A stretch of 64,000 nucleotides of DNA, from assembly GCA_008921705.1 (NCBI GenBank), contig VFFE01007081.1:921011-985010 (forward strand), given 5' to 3'. The first letter of the stretch is position 1. Every line of letters starts with the position of its first letter. The position numbers and the translations under genes were made by a program. Of this stretch, positions 42,601 through 57,600 are shown piece by piece. The stretch comes from Burhinus oedicnemus (lineage: Eukaryota > Chordata > Aves > Charadriiformes > Burhinidae). Under the pieces are notes generated by a model. It worked only from the letters and a program-made list of their open reading frames with translations. It was not told the origin of the DNA and made no database searches.

Positions 42601-45600
42601 TTTGCAGTATCCCTTTTTTTGCTGTACTTTCTACTGTGTATGTCCTTGGATTGATGTGGGTTGAATTTTATTGTCTTATTGTGCGCAAATAAAATGAAAA
42701 GAATCAATAGTTGAGTCATTCAAGTGTGTTTCCTACTCAGCAGCTGACAAGTTCTCCTTTATGACACCTAGCTGGTCATCTTCAAAATCCTTTATAATCT
42801 CAGAGGTTTTAACTTGCATTTTTAAGTTGTTTGAACACGTGAGTCATCACTCCTGTAACATATCTTTATAAATTCAGAGATCAAATATGCTGATATATTG
42901 CTTGTGTACCTTAATGTGTTTAATTTGATCGTCTCCCTTTAAATAACCACAATGACATTCTCTGCAGTTTGTAATCATAGAACCTCAGGAACATTTGAGA
43001 ATGAGCAGGAACAATCAGAGACTTGCTGATGAACATGTTCAAGAAATAAGTTATGGGTGATTTATTTAGAAAGCAAAAGAAGGTGTATTTTTAAAAAGGA
43101 TGTACAAATGTTGTAACAGAACTTTCAGCAGTGAAAAATGTTAAGTACTGGACTATTATTATTTTAATGGGAAGAGCACCACTCAATGTCCACATCTAAA
43201 ATTGCTTTTAAGTCTGTTGCTAAGGGCTTTGGTATATGGGTCAACTGTAGTGCCTTTAATGTGTTTTCTAAATTAGCCAGCAGATAAAAATCTTAATTTT
43301 AATTTTAATGATGTATTGGTTCAAAGCGGTATTACATTATGGGGATTTCATGAGTTACCTGAAAGACCAGCTGCTTTTAGAATTCAGCTGCTTTATAAAT
43401 TCAGGATGAAGTAAGGACTTTTTCCTCAGAAAAAGTATTTTTAAATGATTATTTAAAACAAAATATTGTCACTGTTGTTTTCTTACATCTTCATTCTGCT
43501 TCACTTATACTTTTTCTGTAGCACCTAAAAGAATATGGTTATATAAATAATTTGAAAGAAGTGATGAATCTATCATGAAGGGTAAAATCTATGTAAACTC
43601 TTCTAAGTATTCAATTATACTTTTTCTGCTGAATATCAGATCCTAATTAGAATGTTTTTGGATAGCCTTGTTGGGTGAATGATTTTTGTTCCATTTGTTA
43701 TCCAAGCTGTTAGATGCTTTTGTGTGCATACTGTTCTTTTTTATGAGAGAGATATGATGAGAAATGAGAGCTGACCCCAGTGAGGTTATCTTTCCATGTT
43801 TCATAGGCTGATTCTTCAGAGAAGCTGAGGCAGTATGGGCTTTCCCACGTATATAGCCATCCTGTCCTGATTATTAGAACTAGGTCCTGTCCTCTGGTAG
43901 CACCACCAGAACCACCACCAGTTCCTCGTTGGAAGCTTTTCCGTCAGAAAAAGGAAACTCTTGTGACATCTGAACCTCAAGGTTTGTCTACTCAAACCTC
44001 CAAAATAAATTTGTAATTACATTCTAATTATTATAAACATTTTCAGAGCCCTACTTATCATCTGTTAGCTTAATTTCCATAGAACTTCCCTAGGGATTAC
44101 TCTTCTTCTCTTTTTTTTTTTCGCCAATTTTGCATTACTTCACCTTAGCCCTATTACTTCTTAAACGCTTTGAGAAGTGTCTTAATTTATCTCTGAAAAA
44201 GCACTCCACTCTACTGGAGAAAATGAAGAGAGAGTGTTATCAAAGCAATGCAGAAGCTCTCTGATTCAAAGCCATGAAAGCTTCTGAACACCTTTTAAAC
44301 TTTTGAAGTACGTGACTAGTCCTGCTGCAACAACTCATAATTTTAGGGGTAAACTTGTTCTAGGGTTTGTCTATACTGCGTAATGGAGTTAAATGCATGA
44401 GATGAGATAGCTTGAATATGAAAGTGTTACAGGCATGCTAGCAAAATATTCTGGGATCAGAAACAGAGGAAATTAGCAAAGGCAGAATGTGCTGCCACAG
44501 TTGTTCTGAGCTACCTTGGATAACCTTGCATACATGTTAAGAACACTTGCAGGCTGAGAATCAGAATGTTAATTTTTTTATGATATGTCACTAAAGCCAC
44601 CCCTGGTTGTTCTCTTCCATTCAAGTGTGTGTGATGATACTTGGAGAATAAAATTATTTAGGGGTGATGAATCCACTATGCAAATTATTTGCCAAAATTA
44701 TAGTATTAAATGTTTCATATGAATATATATTTAACAAGTTGCTGCTTTTTTTCCAGAGGCCATGGTAAAGAAACCTGAAGAACATGTTGAGATTGCTAGC
44801 CTATTTTTGAATTACAAATTGAATCTTATAACAATACCCAGAGACATGTAAGTATTTGATGTATTTTCAGCCTTAACATCCTATTGTTAGTCTATTTCAC
44901 TGTGAAAGCACAATGGCTTGTGTTTACTTGTGTCACAGGGCAAAACTGCTCAATTCATGTAGTTTAAAGCACATCGGGATCAGAGCACTCTATTGTTCTA
45001 TCGGCGTCACACAATTAACTGGCAATCAGTGAATTGTACATTTAGGATCAATTTTAGAAGTACAACAGATAAACCACTATATTAGATGCTTACAAAATGT
45101 TAATAAACACCTACAAACTTCTGAACACCTTTCTGTAACTAATCCCAAGAATTTCTAATCACGCGCACAGAGAAATACACGTGCAATTATATGCATCCAG
45201 GCAATCTGGGTTACAAGCACACCTTCTCTTTTGGGAGTGAAGGTTCTTCTACTTGCACACACCTCCTGTTGGGATGCTCTAAGCTTTATATGCTGCTCGC
45301 TACAATCTACTAATCTGCACGCTGGTGAGAAAGCCCACCAGGAGGTGGGCGTGCACACACCTGAGGGGTGGGTCCGTACTTGTCACACCCTCTACGGACA
45401 GTCCGCTATTTGGATGCACACTTCTCAGGGCATCTGACATTGAAGGACAGGGAGCTCTGTCAGGCAAAACTACTTTGCCAGTTTCTCTACTCAGTGTGTC
45501 CAAAGACATAGAATATCCAAAAGATCACTTCCACCAGAGACAGGAATATTCTTTGGTATCTTTCAATTTTTTTCCTCAAACTACTGGTCGTCTTCAATTC

Positions 45601-48600
45601 TTGCACATAACAAGGAAGTCACTGACTGGCCAGTCAGTACTTTCATGGGCATCACATATTTGGCACAGAACAATTAATGTTAATGTTTATGAATAAAACA
45701 GGCTGTTCTCTGTTCATTAGAGTTATTACAAGAAGTCTGAGAGTGCAGGGGAAGCAGCTCATGCTCAAAACATGACTTTGTATAAATGCCTTGTGTTAAA
45801 GACTGTTTGGAAGTCCTATAAACCCTTGAAAACCAGGGTATTTAAACAGTGTGTCTTAAAGAAGTTTCAGAAATTGATGTATACACTGCTTCTAGTCAAT
45901 ATTCAATGTTCAAGATAATACTTGCTCACTGGCAAGAAAGGAGGGATTACCATGAAGTATATTAGGGCCTTGTTATTTTACTGTGACCCACTGCATACCA
46001 CATTACTGTCAGGCTTCAGTTTGTGGTATGAATATTTGGTAGACAACGGCTAGAATTATTAATCTCCTCTCTTTTATTCTCACTGAACTCGTGGCACAGG
46101 AAGCATTGAATGTATCACATGCCAAATGTATCACATACCAAAAGGTTCATGTTATTTTGGAGGGTATTTCTTTGCTCGAGCCTGAGTCCAACAACAATTT
46201 GTAAATTGTTAGAGGTGTGTGTATTTTTTTAAGGTGTGTACACCTTTTGTTGCATACATCTGTAAGCAAGCCAAATAAATTACATACTTGACAGGTTCTG
46301 CATTTTGAGCATCATGATTGGATGGGTTGATAATAAACTAGTTAGATTTTTTTTCTTTTTTTGGAACAGCAATATTTGTCCATGGAAGACATGACCTTGG
46401 AATATTCTGGGAGTATCATTGTTTTGCTGATACAGTTCATTTTACTGGTTAAAAGTACATTAAATTACTTATTGTTTGTTTTCAAATAGTAGGAGTAAAA
46501 ATACATAAGAATACTCTAAGCAGTATCTATTAATAGGGTATTAAAAGAATGAGAGAATAATAATTAAGATGTTGCAGTATTTGCATGTTAACATATTTTA
46601 TATTTTTTTTTTATTTAATAGATTACTTCATGGTCAACTTATCCCATTTTGTCAAGGACAGTTTATTTAATGTGCTAAGTTTCCATGACAATCAGCTAAT
46701 TTAATCTGTTGTGATTTAATTAACAGGTAGTCACCAAATATATATAGCAAGTATTAGCATTTCATTAAAGTAATATAGCTGCCTAAATAAGATAAGGGAC
46801 TTAGATACACAGTTGGGACTGAAACTGTTTTTAATCTCTTGCTTTTATTCTAATGAAATCTGTTGAAACACTCAAGGGGAAGATAATTGTGACTGTGTTA
46901 CTGCTAAAAATCTTGATATTTCATTATCTCAGTCCTTAAGAAGGGGGTTAGGTAATATGCTTACATTTTTCTTTCTTCTTTATTGCTGCAGTGACACAAT
47001 TAGGTATTTATGTCTAATTGGCATGTGTGCAACATTGTTTTGATCTTGTTCTCCTAGTTCTGTTAACAAGCAAAGAGTTATTTATAAGTCCATCAGTTTT
47101 TACTTCTGCCTTCACACAAGTCAGCAACAGAGCTTTCTTTTACTATAGCCAGAATAGGCCTTGCACAGGTTTCCTTGGTTATCGTGTGTTTTAGCTGTCT
47201 GGTAGCTATGGAGACCCATTTTGAGGGAAAAGACAAAAAACTGTTCTGAAACAAACCACTTTTTTTTGCCCTACCTCTCTTTAAGTAGTGTACATAATAA
47301 TTTTTTTTCTAGTCTAGGGGCCATAGAAATTTTTTCACTTCGGACGTTATCATCTAGTTTTCCTCAAGTGACTTGGGTTTTGGTTTTTTGAGGGTTAGTT
47401 AAGAGGGCAACAGCTCAGGTCTTTTGAGTGTAGATATGTGTGTAATGCCAAGCCAGTAATGATAAAGAATATATGCATATATAGATTTTGTGCTACCCTA
47501 TTAAGCTGTCAAAATAAAGGAGGCACAATTTTGACAAAATTCTGTTAAAAATAGTAGTAATGAAGACTGTCATTTGAAAGTAAATGTATGGATTAAAGTA
47601 TTTGAGTTTTCTTTTATTATTTAGCCACTTTCGACGGTCTACCATCAAAAAAGGATTTCGTTCCCTATCCTGTCTCCCTTCTATTACTGAAAGTGATGAA
47701 AATGTAAATGACAGTAATGTGGATATGAATCAAAGTGGGAAATACTCAAATGCCGAAGATTATTCTCAGGTAATAATTTTCCTAACTTTTTTTAACTTGA
47801 CCTAGTTTTATATTCCAAAGGATAGTGAAAAACAAAATAGACAATACCTAATACTTAAATATAGGCTTTTAAAGACTTTTCAGTAAGCTGTTTTTCTGCT
47901 GGTGTTTAAGTAACTTCCCTGTTCTCTCCACTTTATAGTTATATTGGTGTGTACTGGGTGGGAAATCTTTCCTAATGCTTTTTGCCTTAACCTGGATTTT
48001 TTATGATTTATTTGTCAGATTCTAAAAGTCCTATTGCTAACGCTATAAAATATTTTGGTTTTGCTCTTTAAAATCAATCTGATGGGAGAGTCTTAAGAAG
48101 ATAGTCAGGTGTCTTTATAAACAAATGTTTGCTCCATGGATTAATGTTACAATTAGTGTATTTTGTCTACAGTGAAGGATGTACCTAGGCACTTGGGTAC
48201 TTGACAAAGGTCAGCTTTATAAACAGATGCCTTAAAATGCCATCCTCATTGGTTCTTAATTGAAAGACTTCAGGCTAGATCTAGAAAAAGAGTTAAGGCT
48301 TCAGTGCTGAGTTTCCGTGCTCTTAAATTTCAGAAGCTTCGCCTTCTAAGGGAATCCTCAGCCATGAATTAGATGCTCAAGCTTCCTGAGTGACATAGTG
48401 AGAGAAAGACATTCATCCAAACAGGTTCACTGGAGGCAGCACACTGACCACAGGTTGCCCAAGCTAGCCAAGGAAATGCTAGTTACTAGGTAAAAGTCTC
48501 CATGGTAGTTATCCAAGATAGATAAGATGAATCTTACCCAAGTTGAGTGAAACATTGTTACTAGGATGACTTTGGGCTGTTCTAACTACTGTTGGGTCTT

Positions 48601-51600
48601 TTTCCTTGTTGCTGGTTTGGTTTTGGTTTTGTTTTTGTTTTTGTTTTTTTTTAAATTGGTATGTACCTTGTTATTTTACATATGCTACCAAAGTCTCCTT
48701 TTAGATAAACCTTTAACAAAATGCTCCTTGTAATATTTAAACCTTATATATTGAACAGAGAAAAAAGTATACTTTCAAAGGGTTTCTGGACACTACACTA
48801 TTTCATGCAAAGTATTTTGTATAGCGAAATGATTCGCAAGATAGAGAAATAGAGACTTAAGTATTCAAACAGAGTTCCACTGAAGTTATTTTATTTGCTC
48901 AACACCTACAAAAGAACCCAACTTGGCAGTGCCAATATCTCTTCAATTTCATATTTATTGCAGTAAACACTGCTCATAAGAGCATCTGATAACATTTCTT
49001 GTTTTAACTTTAAGAAAATTGAGGGAAAAAGCAGTCTAGGCAATATACAAATGCTTTCAATGAAGCTATACTCAAAATCTGAATCCAACTCAATAAACCA
49101 ATTATACTTTGGGGAAGATGTAGTCTCAACTTGTAAATGTTTACTCCAGTTCTCCCCTCTACATTTATTTGAGTAAAGAATTAGTACTTCTTCCGTATCT
49201 GTTACATTCAATGTGATTACAATATAGAAAATAGTTTAAAAGAACCTATAAAATGTATTAATCTATAGTGCTGCATAAAGGAAAAACAGCAACAATGTCC
49301 TTAATCCACACAATCCTGTAGTAAAGATGACCCAATTCTTTTAAAATTCCTACTGTTCTTTTCTGGGACAAACTGATAAATATACTTAAGGATAACATTT
49401 GAGATATTTGGTTGATGTGTAGTGACTGCCTATGAGGTTAAAAAATGTGTGTGGAGACCAAAGACATACTGTTAAGGATAGTATTAGGTATCTTCATGAA
49501 TAAAGAAAACATAATTTAGTTTGGTAATTTTAAAATAAAAGGGAAATAATTTTCTGTGTAATTTTTGGAGGTCCTATTTATATGCTTCCTCTTCAGAGTA
49601 TACTATAATGACATTTTTGTATGCAGATCTGAAACTCAGTTGTTTTAAACTGTTCCAGATCTATTGTGTGTACAAAAAATATACGTGTGGATATAGTTAT
49701 TGTGTATTTATTAGTTTAAGATACAGTACTTCTGTAGTGAAGGAGAATTTGCAACAGAATATATATATTTAGCTATTCTGTATTTTTTGTATATTTTATA
49801 AACAATAGTTTAATCAGTACTTCATGGCCTTTTTAAAGTCTTTTTAATAATTGCAACTTAGGTAAATCATTACAAAAGAAGCAGAGTAAAAAGGAGCTGT
49901 AAGTAGCATCTTACAATCTGTAATAATTATTGGTTGCAAGACTTCAGTCTCTAGATGTACAAATATGGATTTAGTTAATTACAAATTAATACACGTTTAT
50001 GTGCTGGAAGCATCAAAGTAGTTTGGAATGCCACTTTCATTTTTCTCCCTAGTCCAATAGTGTAAGAACCATGTGACTGTAGAAAGCTGGTCTGTCACAG
50101 CAGAAAATGCAGTCAAGGAGAGGCAAGGGCAAGTAAGATAATACAAGAGAGAGAGATATTGATAAAATTGGAAGAAGACATGAGTGTGACTTAGTCTGAG
50201 GGCTACCTCATTCAGACATGAAATGTAAGAAGTCAGGAGCAGCTAATTAACTTATACTTGAACCTTACTTTTGCCTTAATTTAAATCTCAGCTGAAAAAT
50301 GCCATGCCTGTTAATAGCTGCAGTATGTAAGTAGGACTGTGTTTGTACACAATGCAAAATAAAATAATGTTTTCAACTTGTGGAACAATCCTCTTTATTT
50401 CACGTACCGGATCTTTTAATCAACAAAATTATGTCATACCTCTGGGAGATTAATCATGGGAGAGCTTTCTTTCCAAAGTTTTAAACCACAAAATAATAAA
50501 AATATACTTTTTTAAATCAATTAGTGATTAAAAACGGAAACACTGAAAGAGAAACTTTGATATCCCCAACTCACTAGGTTATGGCTAATTTGTAGAATTT
50601 TGTATTGTAGTACACTGAGTATGAATAACTTTGTCTCCATGTCATACTGTGCAGTTGCTATTCAGGAGACGTCTGCTTTAAAATCTTTGATATAGGTTGG
50701 GTAAATCTTTGGCATGGTTTTGTGTTTTAAGCTGACTGAAATTCAGTCAGCTGCAGTGCCAGATCCTCAGCAAGTTTAAATTGGCATATTTCAATTCACT
50801 CCAATGTAAACTGTATGAAGTTACATCACTGAATATCTGATTCACTGTTCCTAAGGTCTGTTGTCACAGAAACGGAGACTAGTGATAAATGAAAGATAAA
50901 ATTTTAGGAGCTGGATGTACCTTCTTTGAAGAATATCAAGTTAAAAGACATGGTATTATCCCTTGTGTCCCCAAAGTACTCATGCCAAAAAATAGAAATG
51001 CTTTATTATTGATTTTTTCAAACTTTTTTCCCCCTGAATTACCCATTCCCTCTGATTTTACAGTTCTGAAAGCTTTGTGGATTTGCATTAAGAAAAAAAA
51101 AGTCTTCAGAAATGTCTGGGTTTGGTAGTTAAATTGATCTTGGATCATACTGTTATTAAGAAAATACTTTTTGTGATTTTTTTGTTTAAAAACTCCATAA
51201 AATAGGATCCAGTTCTTTAATGAAGAGACTCGCTTTTATTCTTCTTCAGTAGGAAGCTAAGTAATTTACATGCATAAGACACATTGAAATGCATGTGAAA
51301 GTAGATTTTTGGCTTGTTCCATTTGGTTGGAAAAAATCATTTGTGGAATAATGGCTTCCTGAATGAGAAGGTTTTCAGAATTTGACTTTTCCTTTCATTT
51401 TTATTCCTTATCCACCTTTGTGGTCAGGAAAAAAGCAAAAAGGCCATCATATGTAAATTGCACAGTGTCTTGCAGTTTTCTGTAACAGTAATTTTGGCAA
51501 ACTTTTTTGAGAAAAAGGTTGTCCTGGAATAGTGTTTCCTTGTAGCTCTGCCATTCAAAAGCCTACTTGAATATTCTTCATGGTGATGAGTTATTTGATC

Positions 51601-54600
51601 CAAGTTATCTCCGATTCCATTGAGAAGAAAGCTCTTTGCCTTCTGTTTGAGGAAATGTTGAACAGTAACAAAGCAAGAAAAATCTAATCCAAATACTTTT
51701 ACCATCAATGGCTACTAGGTATTTTAATAGACTGACCTGATTGCTATATTTGGAAATCTTCAGCAGAACAATGATTTTTCTTTGTGGCTTCTTCAGTGTC
51801 AAGCTCCCTCGCAATGCTGCTTTCTAGAGCAGAAGGGTTAAAATCGCCACTCTCTCCCAGTGACATAAACACAATACATTTGTTCTTTAATGATTGTGTT
51901 TACCTCGTTTTTCTTACTTTAGTGCCATCCTTTTATGTATACAAGCTCATTGTTACCTTCTGCTTTACAACTGATACCAGTCTCTTTAGTTTGCATGCTC
52001 TGTTGTGTGCTTTTTTCATGTTCCCCATAAACATTCCAGGCTGTTGTGTTATAACAGCATTTTTCTTTGCCTCATTCTAATCCTTCTTATGACATATTTC
52101 ATAACCCCAGTGAACTGATGTTGAGTCAACAGGAGGGCTAGGTGGAAAATACAAAACTCTATTTTCTTTACAAATTTTATAGTTTTGAAAATTACTTCAA
52201 TCTGCACAAAATGAAAATACCCTGCTTATTTTTTCACAGTAAAAGTACATGAGATATGAGTCACATGAATTAGAAGAGGGACTTGAGTTCTCAATTAAGA
52301 CATTTGTGGTATAGAGGATCTTTCTGATGGGCCCGTAAATATCTACTTGCTTACACAAATTGGGACAGCTCCAACGTTAGAGACTGACTCAAACAGAAGC
52401 TGAGTTGGTAATCCAGTATTTTTAAGCCATTCCTATACCTCAGTCTGTGCACAACTTTGCAGCTGTTTGTTCTTTTGTACCACTGCCTTTTTTCAAAAGC
52501 CACCTCTGTTACCTTCCCCCACATCACAGCTAAAACTAGAACTGATAATCCATTTAGTGAAAACAGTGACTCAGAAGCAGGCAAAAAAAGAATGCATCCA
52601 AGTGACTACAGATGCAAAACGTTTTGATGATATAACTCTCAGGTCAACATCAGACCTGGAAATTTAACACAAGGTTGGATCTCAAGAAATATTTTGGTTG
52701 TCCTTGTCGTTTTGGAGCTAGATTTAAAATGTATTTTTAATTTTAAAAGTGATTTATTTGAAGCTTTATTCCTTCACCTGCATTTATATCCAGAGAGTTT
52801 ATTTTTTGAAGATGACTGTGGTGTTTTTCACAGAAAAACTGGTGTGAAAAGTTTTGCCATGCATCATTTCTACAATAGAAAAGGGTACTGCTTTTATAAA
52901 AACATCAGATAGATTTTAAAACATATTATTTGGTGGATTTGAATAAAATAATGACATAGTTAATGTTAGGAGGCTGAAAAATACAAATGAATCCTTGAAA
53001 GTAACAAGATAGCTATAAATTTATGAATTACCATTGTTTTTAAAATTATGTGCTAATGATTATAAAACATAATAGGTGATAAATTGGATTTTTAACTTAA
53101 CCAGTGAATTTTCCTCACATTTTGCGTTCAGATTTCACATTGCAGGAAGAACAATAAGTAACTGAATTCTCTCTGAATCTAACTGGGTGCATCCTTTCAT
53201 GTTTCACAGTTGGATCCAAGTCTTTTTTCATTTCTTTCTTTATCAGATACTGTGGCAATAGAGCTGACCTTTCAGACAATGTTTGTTCATTAAGGAGGAA
53301 AAAATGCCTTTAGTTTCTTTTTCTGTGCCAATGTCTTAGTTGCTGTAGCTGAGGCAACAGCGTAACAGGATGAGAACTTCGTTGACACTCTCAGTTGTCT
53401 CAGTATCAGTGAGGTTTAGGTAGGTGGACACATCCCGTGCCATTAGGGAAGCAGACAGCTTTTGACTATCTTATGTTTGTGCTCCAAAATCTGAGTAAAT
53501 GAGCCTACAGGAGACTACACAGCTGTAGTTAGATTGCTTCCACAGCTCAAACTGCCTTAAGTAACATTACTAAACATCCAGATTTTCCAGGGTACGTTCT
53601 CCTTTATTGGAAATTCTGTTGAAGCCGTTTTTGAGGATTTTCTGTATCTCTCCAGGCCTTCCTGCTGCCAGCCGTTAATACCACCAAAGTAGCTCTATAG
53701 GAAGCTGCTACATGTCCCTACTAGAATCATGGATCATGTGTACTGTCTGTGAACAGTGAGTCTGGCAGAAAGTGCTGGGCTCGTGGTGCAAACATTACAG
53801 TCTCCAAGGCTTGTACAGTAGATCTGATACTCTTTATACTTTGGACATGCCCAGGATTTCTGAGAAAAACTGGAGAAATTGTACACTTGACATGCACCTG
53901 TTTGACAAATTCTGTGACTCCTACAAGAAATTTGGCAATATTGGAATCTTGCAAGTTGTAGACTCCCATGCAGAAATATGACAGCTTTATGCATGCATAC
54001 TTCTGAAGTCACAGTTTAAAGGGAAGAGATAGTCCATATATTACTAGAGATTTTTCAGACCCAAATGTTGAGGTATGACTGTCAATGTCATGTGACAAGT
54101 GATCACAGCTTGCCTTTGTTTTGCATAGTTGTATGTACAGAAGTCTGGAAACAGGAGCTGAAGTACATGGGCAATTGCAAAATCCTGTTGTGTCCTTTTC
54201 AGCTCATTTGCTCTAGAAAAGTAAGAAATTAATCTAAAAAGGCACATGTAAGATGTAATATATTTCAACTATCCAAATTGTTCAACCAACTGTTAACAAT
54301 TTCAACAATGTCTGTATTTTTCTCTTAATTGCTGTTTATATTAGATCTGTCCCCAGCTTTGACTCATGAACATTCTTTTAAAAACCCATGACAGATTTGG
54401 AATAGATTTTAGGATTTATGCTGTGCAAAAACGGGACTTTCAAATTCTCTCAATAAAGGATACTGCAGTTAAATTATAAGTATTAGATTATTTGGTACTT
54501 CCTATTTTGGGACGGAGACTCTTAAATCTGTAGTTTCTTCTCTCAACTCTTTCCTTTAGTTAGTTCAGAGAAGAACACCTAAAATTTTGACAGAGGTGAC

Positions 54601-57600
54601 ATTCCTTAGCCTATTCTGGGCCTGTGGAAGCACTGTAAACTGCTGCAGGAAGACTTTTTCTGCAGCTGGGAATTAAAGTAGAAAGTTGTAAGGCTTTCTT
54701 CTAGGGAAACATTCACGGGTCCCTTCGTATTGTGTATGCAAGGTAGTCTGTAATAGGAGGGTTGAGGCAGGCCTGGAGTTACAGCACAATGACGTTGTGC
54801 AAGCTTTAGGTACTGTTGTGACCTGCCATGCAGTCTAAGTTACTCAGATTCTTTAAGTTATCCCCTCGTATTGACTAACCAAGTGGCTTTTGCTAAATGT
54901 GTGTCCCAATGTTTGAAGGTCCCGCCACCCATGGCTCTCAGTGTAGTTTTTAACAGTCCATTGTATCGTTCTATCTTCCCAGCGGCTGGTGCATGATAGG
55001 GGATGTGGTATACCCACTCAATGCTATGCTCTTTGGCCCAGGTGTCTATGAGGCTGTTTCGGAAATGAGTCCCATTGTCCGACTCGATTCTCTCTGGGGT
55101 GCCATGTCGCCATAGGACTTGCTTTTCCAGGCCCAGGATAGTGTTCCGGGCGGTGGCGTGGGGCACAGGGTATTCCATACCACGTGACGCCATGCCCAGT
55201 CTGCCCCTCAAAAAATGTTCCTAGATTGTAGTGAGAAAGCATAAAAGCAGCTCCAAGCCAGTATAGCTCCCACGACTCCTCCTTGAAATGCAGAACAGAA
55301 AATGACTGTGTGTGTCCAGGTGTTGGCAGCTCAGTGCTGTCAGTTTCAGCATTAGCGCCTTTGGCACACGTAAAGATGGGTAGATATGAGGAGTTTGGGT
55401 GGGGGGGAAGGATGACAAATCATGTTGAAGAGAGACCTGGGATGAAAAGAAGCTTGCAAATTTGTTTTCAGTAGCCTTTTTAGACTTTAAAATTTATCTT
55501 TGTAAAGGCACAGCTAGTCCGGTTAACCCATTAATAGTACCACATTCCAATAGGAAATAAGCTGGAAACTGTGGAATCTCTTTCTCCTGCTCTCCATCCC
55601 TTGTTAAAAAAAAAAAAAGTGCAAGTGAGTCTTTTGCGGAGCGTGTCATATTGCAGGTAAGAGGGCAGTCAGAAGGAAGGATATCAAAGATTTTAATCTC
55701 TCAAAGCAAAGGACCCTGTCTTTGCAAATTTAATGAGTGGAATTTCTGAAAGGCTGGCTAACTTCGTTTCAACTTTAAACGTAAGTGGATGTTGCATTCA
55801 TATTAGTTTAGCAGCTCTAGCTTGGCAATGGGAATGAGCAGGATAAAGTTGTTTGCCAAAAACATTAAAAAAGAGCAGGCTACTTTTTATTTGTGCAGCT
55901 GATAGAAAACAAAAGATGCTGTAGCAATCAGGCATGTTGTTGCCAATGACAGTTGTGTACACTTGCACAGCAAGAAATGCTTGTTGGAAAAGGAGCCCTC
56001 GATATACTTTCCAAGAATGGAAACTTAGAATAGAGAAGAACAGAATTGGTTTTAGTATAGAACTAATTAGTTCTTAGAATAGAACTTATTTTATTGTCAA
56101 AGAACAGTACTATCAAAGAACATTTTTTTAATAGCAGAGGAGTAGGCATATGGAACAGCTTTTATCCCAGACTCCAGATCGCATGTACTTTTCTAGAAAA
56201 ACATCAGTCTGTCTATTGATGATGTATATGTAGGTATTATGGTGAATTGTATTGTTTCTATTTTTCTTTTTAGAAAAAAAAAATATATATACTACAGTGA
56301 TAACTTACTAGTTTGTTTCTCCATGTCAGAAAGGACTGCCCCAAAAGCAAGTATTTTCTTTAACAAAATAATGCAAGATTATAACCACCGTTGTTGATAT
56401 TTGGGGTTTTTTTCACCACACAGGAGACCACCCTCTTTTGGCAGCAAAATGCAGAGAGACCCAGCAAAGGTAAGTGTGTTTGAAGTTTATATTCAGACTT
56501 CTGTCATTCCCATATTGTTTGGCCTCAGTGTTAATCCTGATGTACAAATATCAACAGTCTTATTTTTGGGTGTTGGTTTTATGGGAAAAGATTTTGAAGA
56601 ACTGGTAATACCATGTATAATTACACAGAGTAGAATCTTCAGATTGGTATCAAAAAATCCCTAATTTACAAGAATGATTTGAAAAAATAACGCTTCTCAT
56701 ACATTACTCTCCAGTAAAATATACTGGATTTTGTACACAGAGCTCTTTGTCTAATCATTGTGAATTATACTCTTTTTTTTTTTTTTCCTGAAATAAAAGG
56801 CAAGAAAAAAGGGCAACTTCCATTTTAATAAATGTTACTTTTGTAATGTGTTTGAGATTAGTATTTGAAGAGTATTCAAACTGAGTCATTTTTTCAAAAT
56901 GAGTACTTCTTTGTTTAAGTGAGTATTTGAAGGGTTTGGTCAGTAAGAATCTTCTTTTTAAAAGAAATGACCAGATTTGCTTGGTGCACAATGAACCTCT
57001 CCAAAAATTGACTGCTAGGAAACACCTTTCCTTTTACCAGAGTTCTGAAAGTTAACCTCAGAGCAGAAGAACATGTGAAATGTGAATAGCATTCATGCTT
57101 TATTTATACCATGATTCATACACGTGACACTCATCTTGGTTTTGGTTTTCAACTCTTCAGTCCATGTAGAAGCCTCTGCAATGCACCTTTGCTTCTTAAG
57201 CATTTCTGAAGATTGATTCTTATGGGGGGAAAAGGCATAGAATGCCATTTTTTAAAACTTTTTTTTTTTAATTTTATTCTCTGTTAAATATCTATGATTC
57301 CCTCTTCCAATAATTTAAAAATACAATAAATATCCTTTCACATTCCTATTGAGAACAGTGATATTTTTACAAGTAAACTCACACATATAAGCAAATTCTT
57401 TCCTGGATGAATAATTGCTTTTCAATATTTAAACCTTTTGGTTTAGGAATCTCTGTCCTTTTATGTTTGTTAAAAAAAAAAGAAAAAGCTTAAAGTATTC
57501 TTATTGAACTACTTAGGCCACTAAAGTTCACTGAAATTTTGTGCTATTAAGGTTCACCAAATGCAATGGAATTTTTTCCTAAAAGTATAGTGCATCACTG

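Larger units (their letters stand above)
47770..56423 (+). other. Large ADGB intron carrying the integrase relic
   Basis: 8.65 kb. Features seen are the T/G tract at 48613 and the integrase relic at 54858-55235. Overlapping open frames on both strands at 53727-54012 show no recognisable family. Confidence 0.7.
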
